The notes below the pieces were generated by a model, which was given only the letters and a program-made list of their open reading frames with translations, was not told the origin of the DNA and made no database searches. This document shows, piece by piece, positions 23,598 through 36,900 of a stretch of 64,000 bases of DNA. Both the position numbers and the translations under genes were made by a program. The stretch covers positions 10,165,465 to 10,229,464 of the forward strand of contig CM031872.1 in NCBI GenBank assembly GCA_018697195.1, given 5' to 3'. Position 1 is the first letter of the stretch, and every line of letters begins with the position of its first letter. Source of the DNA: Certhia americana (taxonomy: Eukaryota > Chordata > Aves > Passeriformes > Certhiidae).

Positions 23598-25364
23598 CCT
23601 AATTCCCCCACTAAAGTCTAATCAAGCTTGGAAGCAGCAGAAATGCCTTCAGAACACAGCCTAGAGAGGAAATGACAGAGCAAGTGCCATCTGCAGCTGT
23701 AGAAGGCTGCAGCAGGACCAAACCCCAGTGCCATGTCACATGCCAGCTGTCTGGGGGCTGCAGCCAGGCTGGGCCCTGAGATGGGGGTCAAATCCCTTTT
23801 CTCCTGGCAAAACCCATTCCTGGGGGACCTGGGACTGCTCCAGGTGTCCCCCCAGGCTCTGCTTTGCCCCACTACAGAGTGCTGGAGGAAAAGCATTAAC
23901 AACATTCAGCTGTCTGCCACAGCAACAGGTCCTTTTGGGGGGTGACAGTGGCAGCTTGAGGCAGGCTCCTCACTGGAACAGGATTTGGCATCTCTAGGGG
24001 ATGTAGAGGGATGTGGAGGGGAGCCAGGCTGAGACAGCCCTGAGCTGAGTCAGGGAGTGACTTGCAGAATTCCTGTGACTCAGTAGCTGAAGGGGTTTGG
24101 GTTGCTATTCTTGGGCTCAGTCCCAAATCTTCTGTCACCACCAGCATCAGGAACAGCCTCAGCATCTCCAGCACGAAGGAGTCAGTGGTGGGGCTGCTCT
24201 GCTCAGAATTCTAAATCATAAATGCTTCCCTTTGAAACCCCCTCCTGCATGGCCACAGAAACACGGGCTCCAGGGTTTATTTTATGTTTTGCTATTTTAT
24301 TCCCACTCTTTCTTGCTTGTCTTCAAAAGGTGTTGCTCACAATGCAGAGGGAGGATCTATTTCTTAGTTTAAGAGGGAAAAATGTAAATGTGGAACAATA
24401 CTTGACAAAATAGACCTAGAAGGGGAAATCTTCCAGCAGTGTTGCTTTTTTGTTGCGAGTTATTATGTACACCCCCTGCTCTGATATTATTTTATAATCT
24501 AAAAAACCGCCATGCAGTAATAAAATAATTAAATACAAATGTATTATTACATCTTTGCCTGGCTTAATGGTGGACACCTTGGGCAGGGTCAGCTGCAAGG
24601 TAGAGGCAGCTGGTGGCCCTGTTGGCTCTTGTCTCCTGTGCTGTCTACTCATTTCTCTCTGCTGCAGGGCCCATTTCCTTGGCCAAGAGCCACTGGCCTC
24701 CCAGCTGAGAGAGAAATTTGAGCACAGGAAGCAATTTATTGTCCAATAAAGAAAACCTCTGACATCAGTTTCATTTCTTGTTTTTTTTTTTTATTGACCC
24801 TTTCACACATCTGAAGTCAATTTTCAAAGCCTGTAAGGGGCAGGTGTGCTCTTCTGTCCTGGTTAAGTGGCCTCACTTTGCAGGGCTCCCAAAGAGCACA
24901 AGCAGCAGCATCACCTGAGGCTCAAAGTCCTGGTGCCAGCTGCTGCATCCCTTGTCCCTGGAGCCCAGGAGTGGACAGCCTTGAAGCCAGGCAGAGAAAA
25001 GCTGTGAGAGGCCAGCAGCAGGGATAAGCACTGGAACTGGCTTAAGAATAAAGAGTGAGAGTCCAGCTGGAGAATGGGATTTGCCAAGTCAGACAGGGGA
25101 GAAAAAGGTGAGACAGCAGAATAGAAGGATGGGATGGTGTTAATATAAAATTGTGCTGAGGGAGATGGAGGTGGAAAAAGAACTGTTTATGGGAAGGGGA
25201 AAAGAGGGGAGGCAAAAGGGAGAAAATAAATGAAGAATTAGTCTGAGGAAGACAAAGGAGCGAGAAAAAGGAGAAAAAAGGGTTTGTACTTCTTCCTCCT
25301 GTAGGTGCTCAGTCCAGTTTGTGACACAACATTTTGGGGCTGTGTTTTAGAGGGATTTTTCACC
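23598..25364. other. Intergenic DNA with purine-rich tract
   Basis: Contains an AT-rich segment at 24420-24570 with homeodomain-like TAAT cores and a T run at about 24780-24792. A purine-rich (A/G) tract lies at about 25075-25285. No gene seen. Confidence 0.5.
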
Positions 25365-25500
25365 TCCCACTACTTCAGAGTGCTCCAAGCCCCATCCAAC
25401 TTGGCCTTGGACATTTCCGGGGATGAGGAAGCCACAGCATCTCTGGGCAATCTGTGCCATTGCCTCAGCAGCCTCACAGGCAGGAATTTCTTCTCTTAGC
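25365..25500 (-). mobile_element. CR1-like LINE 3' fragment, antisense, degenerate
   Basis: Reverse-oriented CR1 layout: GTGCTCCAAGCCCCATCCAA, TTGGCCTTGGACATTTCCGG, CCACAGCATCTCTGGGCAA and a CAGGAATTTCTTCTC end. More diverged than the copies at 18.0 and 28.5 kb. Confidence 0.75.
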
Positions 25501-28477
25501 AGAATTGGTTCCATCCATTCCTGGCCCCTGAGAGCTGGAAGCCAGCCAGGGTTGATCAGAGACTCCAACCTTCTCCTGCTTCCTCCCTTGAAATCACTAC
25601 CTGCCACGTCAGGAACTGCTGAAATATGTTCTCCACACCTCCTCTGAGCTCCCCACCCTCAGAAGCCTCCTTGGATTTCCAATTTCACTCCTCCAGGGAG
25701 AATGTGCCTGAAAGGAAGAAGCATAAGCTTACTAAATGAATCTCTTAATCACTGTCATTTTAGTCCTAAAAAGCCTAGCAAAACTAAAGGTATAATTTCT
25801 GCAGACAAATGGAAGTCCAGCAGTGAATTTCCCCTTCTGATCGCATCCCTCTGGATAAATCTTTCTTGTTGAGCTGGGTTTTTTTACATGTATGAAGTAC
25901 ATTTTCTTTGATATTTTTCACATTCAGCAAGGTGAAAATGCTGGTCAAAAATGGTTTATTTCTGTGCAGAGAGAAAAACAATGTGTGTCCAAGCTTTGAA
26001 GCCTTCTTGACTAAACAGATCCAGTGTTCTCAGGAGGAGCCAAGCCCAGATTGTTTTGGTGGATGAGGCTTTTACCTGCTGAGACTGAGAGGACTTAAAA
26101 GTCCTTAAAAGGACACATGCTCCTGATGGTGTTAAAGTTGTCCCATGTTCCCAGCTGGTCAAAATTATGGTGCACCCAATATGAAATATCATAGTTAAAT
26201 GAATCTGAATGAATAAAGTGTGATTTATTCTGCATTTTAAAGGATCATCACACACTCAGGGGGCATGAGGCAGAAAGAACTCACCTTTCTGCTCACATTG
26301 GAGCTCACAGAATTTAACCATGCTCAAGTTTGACCTGGTGATCCTGGTGAGTGAATCTGGGATCTTGGACTGGCACAGATATTGTCTCCTTGAAGCTAAT
26401 TGTCCTGAGATATATCTTGCTCTGAGGAAATAGCTCTTCCTACAAAAGAAACAAGTTATTTGTGAAGGAAAGGCTGCAAAGAAATGGCAGAGAGCTCAGT
26501 GGTACAGTGAGTTACCTGGAAAGAGAGGAGGAAATGCAGGAACTGCAAGCTGAGCCCCACCTTTACATCCATGCAGTGGGCTCCCCACACCAAGGGAATG
26601 TTCTCGAGATTTGTGCAACTAAAGGAATGCAAAGAAGCCCTGGCATCCTCTGCTTCCTCCTCCAGCTGGATTAAAATTGTGCCTTCAGAAAGTGAGCTGG
26701 GATGGATTCTGTGTAAGAAATTCTGTTTGAAAGCTGGAAGGTTTGCAGCCAGCAGAGGAGGGAAGCTCTGGGACAGCCTTCAGCAGGAGGAGTGGGTGGC
26801 AGGCAGCAGCCTGATGATGGGTTTCATGATGAAGCTTGATCAGTTTCGAGTGGGTTTGCGTGGAACAGTTGCCCAAGATAGCAGGGACTGGATGCTGTGA
26901 CCTTTGAGGGCTCTTTCTATCACGTGTTCCCTGAAATTCCAATGAGATCATGGGGTATAACAGACATAGTTCAATATTTTTTTGTTCTATGGAAGGTGTT
27001 TTAGTTTACACCAGCTGAGAATCGCCCTAGTGTGGCCAAAGCCAATGCTGGCAACCTTTAATCCTTGACACATGTGACAACACCTCAGTCTTCTCAGCCC
27101 TCACCTGGCTTCCTGATAATACCAAGGATGGCTTTATTCTGCAGGGCCTTTTTCTATTGTAGAGATGTTAGCAACGGCCTATCTGGTGCCACATTCAAAT
27201 AGATATTTCTCCCTTTGTCTGGCAATAAAAGATACCTTGAAAGAGCAAGGATGGTGGTGAGAGTGTCAGGTGGGGTCACGAGGCACAGGCATTCCACAAA
27301 AGGGAACAAAATAACAATGAGAAAATACCTCAAAATATTTCCCAGATATAGCAGCCTAATTAATACAGCTATTGTTTGCTCAGTGACTGAACCTCTTTTT
27401 CCTCTGCTTGGAAATGACTGCTGGGGAATTAGAAGGAACTTGACTTTGTTTCTCAGCTTTAGCCCTAACAACCTGCTTTGATGGAGAAATGTGTATGAAA
27501 TCAGGTGGCTGATGCTCAGCATGGGAACTCTGGGTTGTGTCAGAGCCAACCAGCACAACATGAACATGGGATGCAGAGTACTAACAATGTAATGCCTATT
27601 TTTTTATATATGTCTATATCTATATATAGATATAGATATATCTCACAGAGGGCCAGTGTGCCCCCAGTCAAAGTGCTGGATGGACTACAAACAGAACAAA
27701 AAAAGCAACCTGCAGAACCTTACAATTCAATCAAGTTATGGCACAGAAAAAAAAAAAAAAAAAAATCCACGGAAAAATGTTTGGCAAACAAACACAAAGA
27801 ATTATCCCCTTGAAGGAGGGTAACTCACAGAAAGGCAAAATGAGTCGAGGAAATTAGAGAGAATTTACAAAGCAAAATTAGCCTGCTTAAACCTGTGGCT
27901 GAAAGTTAACCAGTGCAGTGCCCAGGCTCAGTGTCACTTCCCTCAGGGTGATGCTGAACACAGGCAGTGACTCTTGGGGATGCATCAGTCTGGACACAAA
28001 AGCTCCCTCAGCCTGCTGCTCACCAGGCCACAGCTGTGTCTATGTGTACCCATCCCTTTCTGCTAGGAGAACCCCACTGGCTTTGTAAAACCTGCTGTTA
28101 GGCTTTGTAAGACTTCCAGCTTTGCAGGGCTCTTTTCCCAGCTTCTGTGGTCAGCCAAAATGGCATCTGTTGTGCTGTTGTTCCTCTGGACACTGTCAGA
28201 GATCTGCTGGGCATGCACTGCTGCTTGAAACAGGTAGTGCTGCACTCATCCCCATGTATTTTGGGATATAAAAAGAAGGATTTAGTTCAATGAGACCGTA
28301 AAACAAATTTGTCCAGGCTGCACAGGAAGAAAATGCCCAGTTGCATATTTTTGTGGATTAATTTATCCTACAGGCAACAGCTCCAGGGTGCAAACTGGGT
28401 TTTTCTTGCTACCACGTAGTATTGAAAAGCACCTTTGTATTTGGTATGGGATCAGCATCAAGTTGTCCTTCCATCTT
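25501..28477. other. Intergenic DNA, nothing recognised as a gene
   Basis: Includes a TATAGATATAGA-type AT microsatellite at about 27603-27642 and an A run at about 27748-27767. No exon or RNA gene recognised. Confidence 0.5.
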
Positions 28478-28728
28478 CCAAAATCACACAATGTTTTGGG
28501 TTAGAAGAAACTTTAGAGATTATCTCATTCTCACTCCTACCATGGGCAGGGACACCTCCTACTGTCCCAGGCTGCTCCAAACTCCAAAGTCCAGCCTGGC
28601 CTTGGGCACTTCCAGGGATCCAGGGGCAGCCACAGCTGCTCTGGGCACCCTGTGCCAGGGCCTCATCACCCTCCCAGGGGAGAATTTCCTCCTATTATCC
28701 AATCTAACCCTCTGAAGGGGCAGGTTAG
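28478..28728 (-). mobile_element. CR1-like LINE 3' fragment, antisense
   Basis: Starts near AAATCACACAATGTTTTGGG, the reverse of the CR1 terminal repeat zone, and continues through GGGCAGGGACACCTCC, CTTCCAGGGATCCAGGGGCA, GCCACAGCTGCTCTGGGCAC and GTGCCAGGGCCTCA. About 250 bp of the 3' end is retained. Confidence 0.88.
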
Positions 28729-31700
28729 AATAGGGAACATGCCAGGTCAGAGCTCTGTGGTCCCTGGCTACATCCCTGGAGGAGGGAGTGGTGCCCCTGG
28801 ACAGATGTCCTGCTCCTGCATGCACAAACTGGAGCACAATTTCTGTGCATCTCCGCTGCAGCTGAGGAAAGACTCGAACTCTAAAACTGTCTAAAACTGC
28901 ACTTTTAAGAAACCTCAGCAGCTGCCCAAGGACAGGAGCTCACTTAATTGCTGTATCAGTGCATTCAAAGCTCCTCACTATCTCACCATCACCCCAGCAA
29001 AACCTGAATTATCCATTTGTCCTTGGGAGCAGCCGTCCCCCTGCACAGTGATTACAGCACTCTGGTGCCACATGAACCATACACAGCTCTTTTTCTCCTG
29101 CTCCCCCCAAAGATACCATCCCCCTGCCTTTCCCCCAGTCACGACAGAGCTCCTTCTGTTCAATTTATAATGTTTGAACTCATTTGTTTTCCCTCAGACA
29201 GGTTTCAAGGCACTGCATCCACTGACCTCTGGCAAAGGGATGGGAATAGCACACACTTTTATCCTGGCACCAGGCAGCAGCAGTGACAAATTGGTTTACT
29301 TTTCTGCCTGACACTGGGGGTTCTGTGTAGGGAAAGGGGGGTTTATTAGCCTGGACTTAAGCATCTGAAATATGCTGTGTAAACTTTATTCTCTGATGTT
29401 ATTTAAAGTATGTATTTGGCCTTGTGTCTTACTGCCTTGAAATGCAGTGAGTTTTGCCCAAATGGATGGAAGCTTCTGGTTAGAAATAAACTTGTTATCG
29501 TGATACACAGGGATTTTTTTTTTTTTTTTTAATTTTTTAAAATTTAACAGCTAAATATAAAAGTTCAGTTGTGTATGGATGTATTCAGTTATGTTAGGGA
29601 AAAGAACAGCACATACATCCACACTTTCCAGCACAAAAATATCCAGCCATTTACCAGAGAAAAGAGATTAGGAGGTGTGCACAGCCACAAACATTTCTCC
29701 AAGCCTATGGGAACATTTTGGAAAGAAAGTACTGTTCCCACTTCTGTCCTTGTAGAGCGAGCAGAAATAGCCCAGCAGATGGGGGATTCTGGGTGATTCT
29801 TGGCAGCACAAAGTGATAATAGCATTGAATTTGGTTTCACTGTGCTTTGCCAGCACTGCCCTGCCTCTCAATGGGCACATCCACCTTTGGGAGTGCCCAG
29901 GGAAGTGGAAATAAAGCAGTGGAGAAAACTCCTGTGGAATTCATCATCCTGACCACCTCTGCATTCTGGTAAAAGCACTAACAGGTGGCTCCTGTTGTCT
30001 TTGTTACATTCATCATTGATTTAAATATCAAGGAAAGGTTATAACACTTGAGGTCTTTCCCTCAGGAGCCTGCACAATCTTTTCCAAGAGGACACTTGTG
30101 TATTATGTGAATATTCATTTTCTGCCCTGGCTGGGCTTCTTGCTGTGGTTCTGAGGGTGATCACAGTGCCAATCTCAGCCTGCTGCACTCTCACAGCACC
30201 ATTTTCAGTGTTCCCATGTTGTTGCTATGTCCTGGCCTCAAAAGGTCAGGCTCAATTCAGCCTCCTCAGGAAAACTCCATTTGTGTTCCCTCCTCCGCTC
30301 TCTTTTTTTTTTTTTTTTTTTCCCCCGTGGCTGATGTTATCTCCTGTTATCTTAATTACATGCTTTAAGGGTGCCTGCTGCACAGATCATTGATGGAGTT
30401 TGATGTTTGTTAATATCACATTGCAGTATGAGAATCTGGTACGTTAAGAGCTTGGTGTCTTTCCAAATTATTCTGAAGATATTAAAAAAAAAAAAAAAAA
30501 GAAAAAAAAAAAAAAAAAACCAACTTAATAAGCAGCCCACTTTAACTAACACAGACTAATAAGTTGGGAAGGCAGAGGATGAGTTTGGGAACGTGTTTAT
30601 TTGAAGGGTTTTAAGAAAATGATTTAAAGAGCCCTTGCACAAGATTTGCCATTCAAGGTCAGGGTTAAGTGTCAGGATTTGGGTTAGAGCTGCTGGGGAC
30701 AGCAGACACCAATTTGTGGTCAGATCAAGCCAACCTTCCCGTTTGTCTCTAATTTTCCCAAAACAGCAATTTGTCTTTAAATATGAACACTTATCTAAAT
30801 CAGATACAGATGGTTGTTTTTATCAAATGAATGCTGTTTTATCACTTTAAAAGCTTTTGTTCTTAGTCAAGTGAAGGCAGTGGGCAGCACTCCCTTGTTT
30901 TTGAAAGAAGAGCATATGCTTTTTAATTTGAAATGTAGCACTAATAGCATTATCCACAGGGGTATGGGCTGAGCTATTGTGGATTGTGGATAAAGCATTT
31001 ATGCTCAAATATCCTTTATTCCCTCCTGAGTGAAAGAATTTAACAGCATATTGTATTATCATGCCATGGAGAATATAGTTTACTCCAAAAGTGAATTCTT
31101 TGACAGTATTAACTCTTCTTATAAGTCTGTGTTAAAAAAAAAAAAAAAAAAAAAAAACAACAAAAAACCAAAAAAACCCAAACCAACCTATCATGAACAA
31201 CGAAAAAACACTGTTGAGGGGAGATCTGGAGATAAGAGGCAGAGACAGCTTCAAAACCTGCCAGGCACATCCTTCTTTTGCCTTTCTCAGTCCCTGCTCC
31301 CTTCTCACCAGGAGTTGGTGCTCGGGGACGCAGCCGAGTGGGGACATCCAGGCTTGGGATGCACAAACTCAGCTCGTTTGTGACTTTCTGTGGCAAACTC
31401 CTTTTCCCCAGGGCTGGAAGACAAATGGTTTAATAACCCAGCATGCTGTGCTCTTTGCTTCAGTAAAGTTGACTCTCTGCATTCAGCCTCTCTCGCAGGT
31501 ACCCCCCACACCCTCCGGGGAAAATGCTGAACAAACACAGATCAGGCTCGGACGCCCAGGGCTGGCCTTGCATTGTTTGCTTTTTATTATAAGGCTTATC
31601 TTGCTGTGTCATATGGTTAAAAACTGGAGCCTTGCCTCCAAGATAGCAGTGGGAAGGCAAGAAAAGCTTGTGTGCATTTGTCTTCAGGTCAGTTCTATAA

Positions 31701-33849
31701 ATGAATATACTGATGCAGCCCTCAGCAACAATGCATGGGAGAAACTGAGCAAGGGAGAGCAGGAGTCAGTCCTAACTTTGTTCCTATCATGTGGTTTTCT
31801 GGAAATGAAAATCTGGACCCTGCTCTCATGCTCTCTCACCAGAGGACTGGCTGTGCTCCAGTATTTGTGTGAAATGCTGGACTGGATCCTCCCACTCCCA
31901 GGCAGGGAATGTGACCTCAGCCCAGCTGGAGGGGCATTTGGAAAACCAAACCAGGTCTGGCACCCTGTTCCCAACTGCTCCAGGATCTTGGGATGGCCTA
32001 GTTATATCAGGCACATGAAGCCAAACCTGTTAGAGCCATCAACACAGAATGAGGTGACAAAGGATGAGAAGCTCAATGAAATGAAGGCACCACGGGGTGG
32101 GGGGAAAGTCTAAGTGGGGCAGCAAAAGAGAGGGAAGAGGTTTTTGAAATCAAGATGGGCACTTGATTTCAAATTAGGTGGACTTGAGTGTCCACCTACT
32201 GCTTTGTAGGAGGAAGCACAGAAGGAATTCCTGCTGTGTCCCAGGAGAATTTAGCTTGAACCTGAACTGACTGCCTGTTGGGAATCAATTACTTCAGACC
32301 TGGTTAGGACAAGACAGGAGGTCCATCCTGCAGCTCCACATTCAGGGTGACAGAGTAGCAGAGCTCTGGTGTCCATCACAGTGCTTTTTGTGAAGCACAG
32401 AAATGGCTGGGTGACTCCAGCTAAGGGAGGATTAATTTTACCCAGTTTTGGACCTGCAGAAGTTTAAATGTCTAAGCAAGTGTTCCAGCCCTCTTGTACA
32501 GGCTGTGAGGAGAAAAGGAGGAATCTCCAGAGCATGAGTCACCTCTTCTAATGCACAGTGTCTGATGTGGGTGGGATGAGTCATTCTCCAAAGGTAACAG
32601 TCTCTGGCTCAAATGACTAGTTAAACTAAAAGCCTGACTTCGTGGTGGCAGAAGTTAACCATCTTCAGTGTCACTAGCATTTGTCTCAAGTTATTTTCAC
32701 AATTAGAGCAAGGTGAGATGGCTTCCTTCTCAGTTGATGGCACTTCAAAGGACTGTTTTGTGCTTTCTCCTGGAATCTGCACATCTTTGCCCTTCAAAAA
32801 TGGTGCTGTAATGGTTTGCTCGTTTCATGGAGTCAGAGAAATTAAAGGCTGTTGGAAACAGAAAGTCATTTGACCCATCCCTAATCCACAGACAGAAAAC
32901 TGTAGTTCAGTTTTGTTAATCTTGTTGTTTCCTTCTTTCAACAATATCTCCCAACAGTCAGTAAGAAAATTTCAGTTGTTCTCAATGGGCTTTGATCCAA
33001 GCCTGCAGAGAGAGCAATAGAGGAAATTCAGCTGCAGAGGCAAATCAACAGAGGGGAAAGGTAATGGCATGAGAGAGCTAAAAGATGTAATTGTGAGATG
33101 AGGGGAGAAAGGGGAACAAAGAGAGGTGCTTTACAGTCTGAGCAGAGGAGGAACTCAGAGGGAGAGCTCAGTGGAGAGGAGATCTGGGCACGGAGAGAGG
33201 GACAAACCCATACCCTTGAAACACGTATCTCTCCACCACTGCAGCATTACTTCAATTTGAAAATGCCTAACTGCTCTTCAGTTTAATCATTGCTGCACTT
33301 TTGGGTATAAGATGAATAATTAAGCCTGGGAGTAGAATACAGCAAGTGTTAATAGGGCAGAAGGTACTGCAAAGTCCTTATAAAAAGCTGTGCTTGCAGC
33401 ACGAAGTGGCTGCTGTTCTCTGTGTCCCCAATCACAGAGTGAGGAGCAGGAAAGTACTAAATTAAATGAAGTGCATCTGTATCCATTCTGCTGGACTCTT
33501 TTCCCCTTGTGTTTGATACTATTTCTTGCTAAATAACACCCTGTGTCTAGCAAAATTCAGTGTAATTCTGAATTGTCCTTCCAAACCCAGCCAGGACAGA
33601 CAGATCCTGCTCAGCCCTTCCTTCCACACCTACACCTGAGGGCTCCCACAGGCACAGTCTTCTCCCTTATGTAACTCAATGTCTAAAGAAACTCTCTGGT
33701 GCATTAAAGAGATCATTCAGCATGAAGGGGCAGTGTTGTGGAATTCATCCTCTCTGAGCAGCTTAAGGTTTCTTCCTGTTGCTGCCAGAAAAGCAACATG
33801 AAGAAGTAAATGCCACTTCACAGCATGAGAGGCAACAATTGAGCAGGGT
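28729..33849. other. Intergenic DNA with A/T tracts, no supported gene
   Basis: T run at about 29513-29530, T run at about 30302-30320, A tracts at 30484-30519 and 31134-31157. A 306-residue open frame occurs at 31193-32113 (+). It starts just after an A tract, matches no family I know, and has no splice or promoter context, so I do not call it a gene. The segment 33000-33200 is purine-rich. Confidence 0.5.
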
Positions 33850-33942
33850 CTGAGAAGACCTCTAGGATGACCTTGCTTGAGCAGGGAGGTTGGGCCAGGT
33901 GACTCCACTGTGGTCCCTTCCAGACTGACCCGTTCTGTGAAG
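33850..33942 (+). mobile_element. CR1-like LINE 3' tail fragment
   Basis: Contains CTTGCTTGAGCAGGGAGGTT, GGGCCAGGTGACTCCACTG and GGTCCCTTCCAGACTGACCC ending in TTCTGTGAA, the classic sense-orientation CR1 3' tail. Recognisable homology may begin earlier, at about 33715. Confidence 0.82.
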
Positions 33943-36900
33943 CAAGAGGAGGCACAGGCAGGAAAAGCTGCACCTGGAATAAAGTGCAGCCTTCAACCCA
34001 TGTACAAATGATTGTGGTTTGCTGCTCTCTCTGCTCTCCCCTCCATCTGGAGCATCTCCCTTTGCCTCAGCATCCTCTTCCTCAGGCCAACAAAGCAGCA
34101 GCTCAAAGGACAGCCGTTCATATTTGAACCACCCCAAATTCCCTGAATTCCCTGAATTCTCCAGGGGCAGCGTGCAGGGAGTGTTGTTCTCTCCTCTGGG
34201 AGGTCAGACCAGTGAGGCAATGCTCCTCTTTCAGATCTTCATTTTCCACACACACCCCCAATTAAACAGAGCTGTGTACATTAATCAAATTAGGTGGGGA
34301 GGAAGACAGATTGTTATTTTTAAATCCTTGGAAGATGTTTGGGAATGGGAGGTCGTAAAAGCAAAGAGAGAGGTCAATAAATAGAGAGCAGGAAATTATT
34401 TTTAACCTTTGCAGATAAAGTATTTTTAGAGCAATCACCTGAAAGCTCCCTGAACTACACAGAGTGATAAGCACAGCTCAAATCAGCGGCTGCAGCCTGG
34501 CTCAGACTCACCTTCCTTGGCTTCTTTAAAGGGAGTTTTCAGTGTAATGACTTTTTTCTTTTCTATCTTCTCCCACATCCAGTCCTTCCTGCTCTCTCTG
34601 AGGCACCTCCAAAAGTCTGGTGCTTGTATGGACATTTGAGGAGATCTCCAGTTGTTGCTAAGTGGGTATTTTTCCTCCTTTTTCATTTGTTTTTCATCCT
34701 TTTCTTTTTTCCATTTGGTCTCCTGTCCCCTTCACAGGAGGTGGAAGGATGACAAGCCAAGCTTCCCCAGGCCAGGAAGCTGGAAAAGAATCCAGGGGCT
34801 GATTTCCCTGGGGCCAGGAGGACACAGCTTTGGCTGGAACATCAGGGACAGGGCTGTCACACATGGGGCAGGAGCAATGACTCCATCAGAGCCCTGTGCC
34901 CCCAACCTCCCACCCAGAGGCAGAAGACCCAGGCAGAGCTGCTGGGGGGCCCTGGGTGGGTTTGCCAGTGGTGGGAGAGGGGGACAACACTGGATTTTTC
35001 ATTTTCTTTTTGCACACTCTGCCACACAGCTTCACCAATTATCCACGGTGCACTTTGTCAGCAAGGAGATGGGATCAGTGCCATCATTTTTCACAGTCTG
35101 GACAACAGTCCAGGGAAATTTAGGTGTAGGAAAACAGCTTTGGATCAGGATAAACATAGGCCAGGCCTCATACAGACATTCCTCTCTAAAGCTGCAGACA
35201 AAAGCCTGGGATGTACTAACTATACTGCGTATAAAACACTTTTTTTTTGGCTGTCTACTCTTCTAGAAAGGACCAGATCTTCAAAATAATTCAGCATAAA
35301 GCACGCTGTGCCATAACATGTAAGCTGTGGATTTAAAGCAGATCTTTCCCAAGGTAAGGGAAGATGTCCCAGTGCCTTCCTCAACCTGAATTAGCATTTT
35401 TCCTGCCAGGATGCCAAACTCTTGAATGTGTCAATATGTTGACATGTTGCCACAGTTTGGGGAAAACAATCATTTTGGAGCCATCTTCCCATCTGCTGTG
35501 TGAATTTGATTGTCTTCCTGCATCCTGCTGGCCACTTCACTGAGAGCCACAGTGCCTCTGCCTTCATGGTTTTCCAGAGGGAGGGCAAGGAAAAGGAATT
35601 TTCTCTCTTTCAGGGCTCAAAGTAAAGCACAGAAGAGGCCAAAGGATAAATATTTGACTTTGAAACAAGAAAAGAAGAAGAAGAAGAGCAGCATCAGGGG
35701 AAGAAATCTCTTGGGGTGTCCTGAAGTGTGGGTGTACATTTGTATTTGCAAAGACAGGAGCTGGGGATGTGGTGTGTAAAGATGTGGGTTTTACAAGGAA
35801 AAATAGAAAATAGAATCAGTTAGGAGACCTCTGGGAAATCACAGAATGTGTGTACACTTTATGGTTTGTATAAAATTAAATGCTTTTTTTTTCCTCTTCA
35901 AGATATTGATCCTTGTTCTTTTATTATTATTTATTATTCCCATTTCTTTATTTTCACTCTCCTTTGATTATCCATGTCCTAGTCTTTCTGGTCCCTTGTT
36001 TGAATTGGGCCTTTTTAGGTGAAACAGGCCAATAACTCTCTTCTCTTCTCTCTTATGCTCTGAATAATTATAGGTGTGCCAGGAAATCTGGCCTTCAGGA
36101 GAAATATTGTGAAGGTTTTGAAAGATTTTATCAGAAAACACTTGGATCCTGCACAATTATCAGTTCTGAAAGGTGCTTTGCCCACCCCCTCCAGTGGAAG
36201 GGCTATTGATCATCTCACAAAGGCAAGGCAGGAACTCACAGGGAGAAGGGTTGAGGTTTGGTTGTCTTTTCAACTTCAATGATAAAATTGCATCTAATGT
36301 TCACCTCATTCACCTTAACTCCAGTGGTCTGCACTAATTAAGGTGAAGCAAGCAGTGCTGGTTAATAAAGAACACTGTAATTCAGCTTGTGCTGGGCAGT
36401 GATTGCAACAAGAGGAAAAACTCAATAACTGATTTAAAAGATGGGCTTTGATTACCAGAAATATCTGGGGCTTTTGTCCCCTGATTGCAGAGCACACACT
36501 GCAAAACCCTGCCACCATCAATGGCTCTAATGTCACACTCTAAATACCTTCTCTACCTTTTAAGTTGGGCTCCAACTTGTCGAGTCGTGCTTTATAATAT
36601 TGTACATGATCCTCACAATGCTGTCTTCCGTTTTGCAAAAACACTGTTCTGCTTGGCCATATGTGCCACCATCCTGCTCCCAGGTCCTATATCCAGAGCC
36701 CTCACATCCCACACAGTAGCCAGCTCCTTTCGGTGCAGCCACCTTGTTCCCTCCAAGTTGCACACTGCTGCAGTTTACAGGAAATTTTGCTGCTAGGTTT
36801 ATTTTGGATACCCATATGTCTGCCAGGTTTGGTTCTTTCTATCCAGGACAGTCCTTCCCCTCTATCAGAACAGGCTGTGCTCCTTCCTTCCCACCACAAA

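Noticed and set aside
34652..35266. 204-aa plus-strand frame
   Set aside because: No recognisable domain, ordinary intergenic composition, no splice or repeat context; likely chance.
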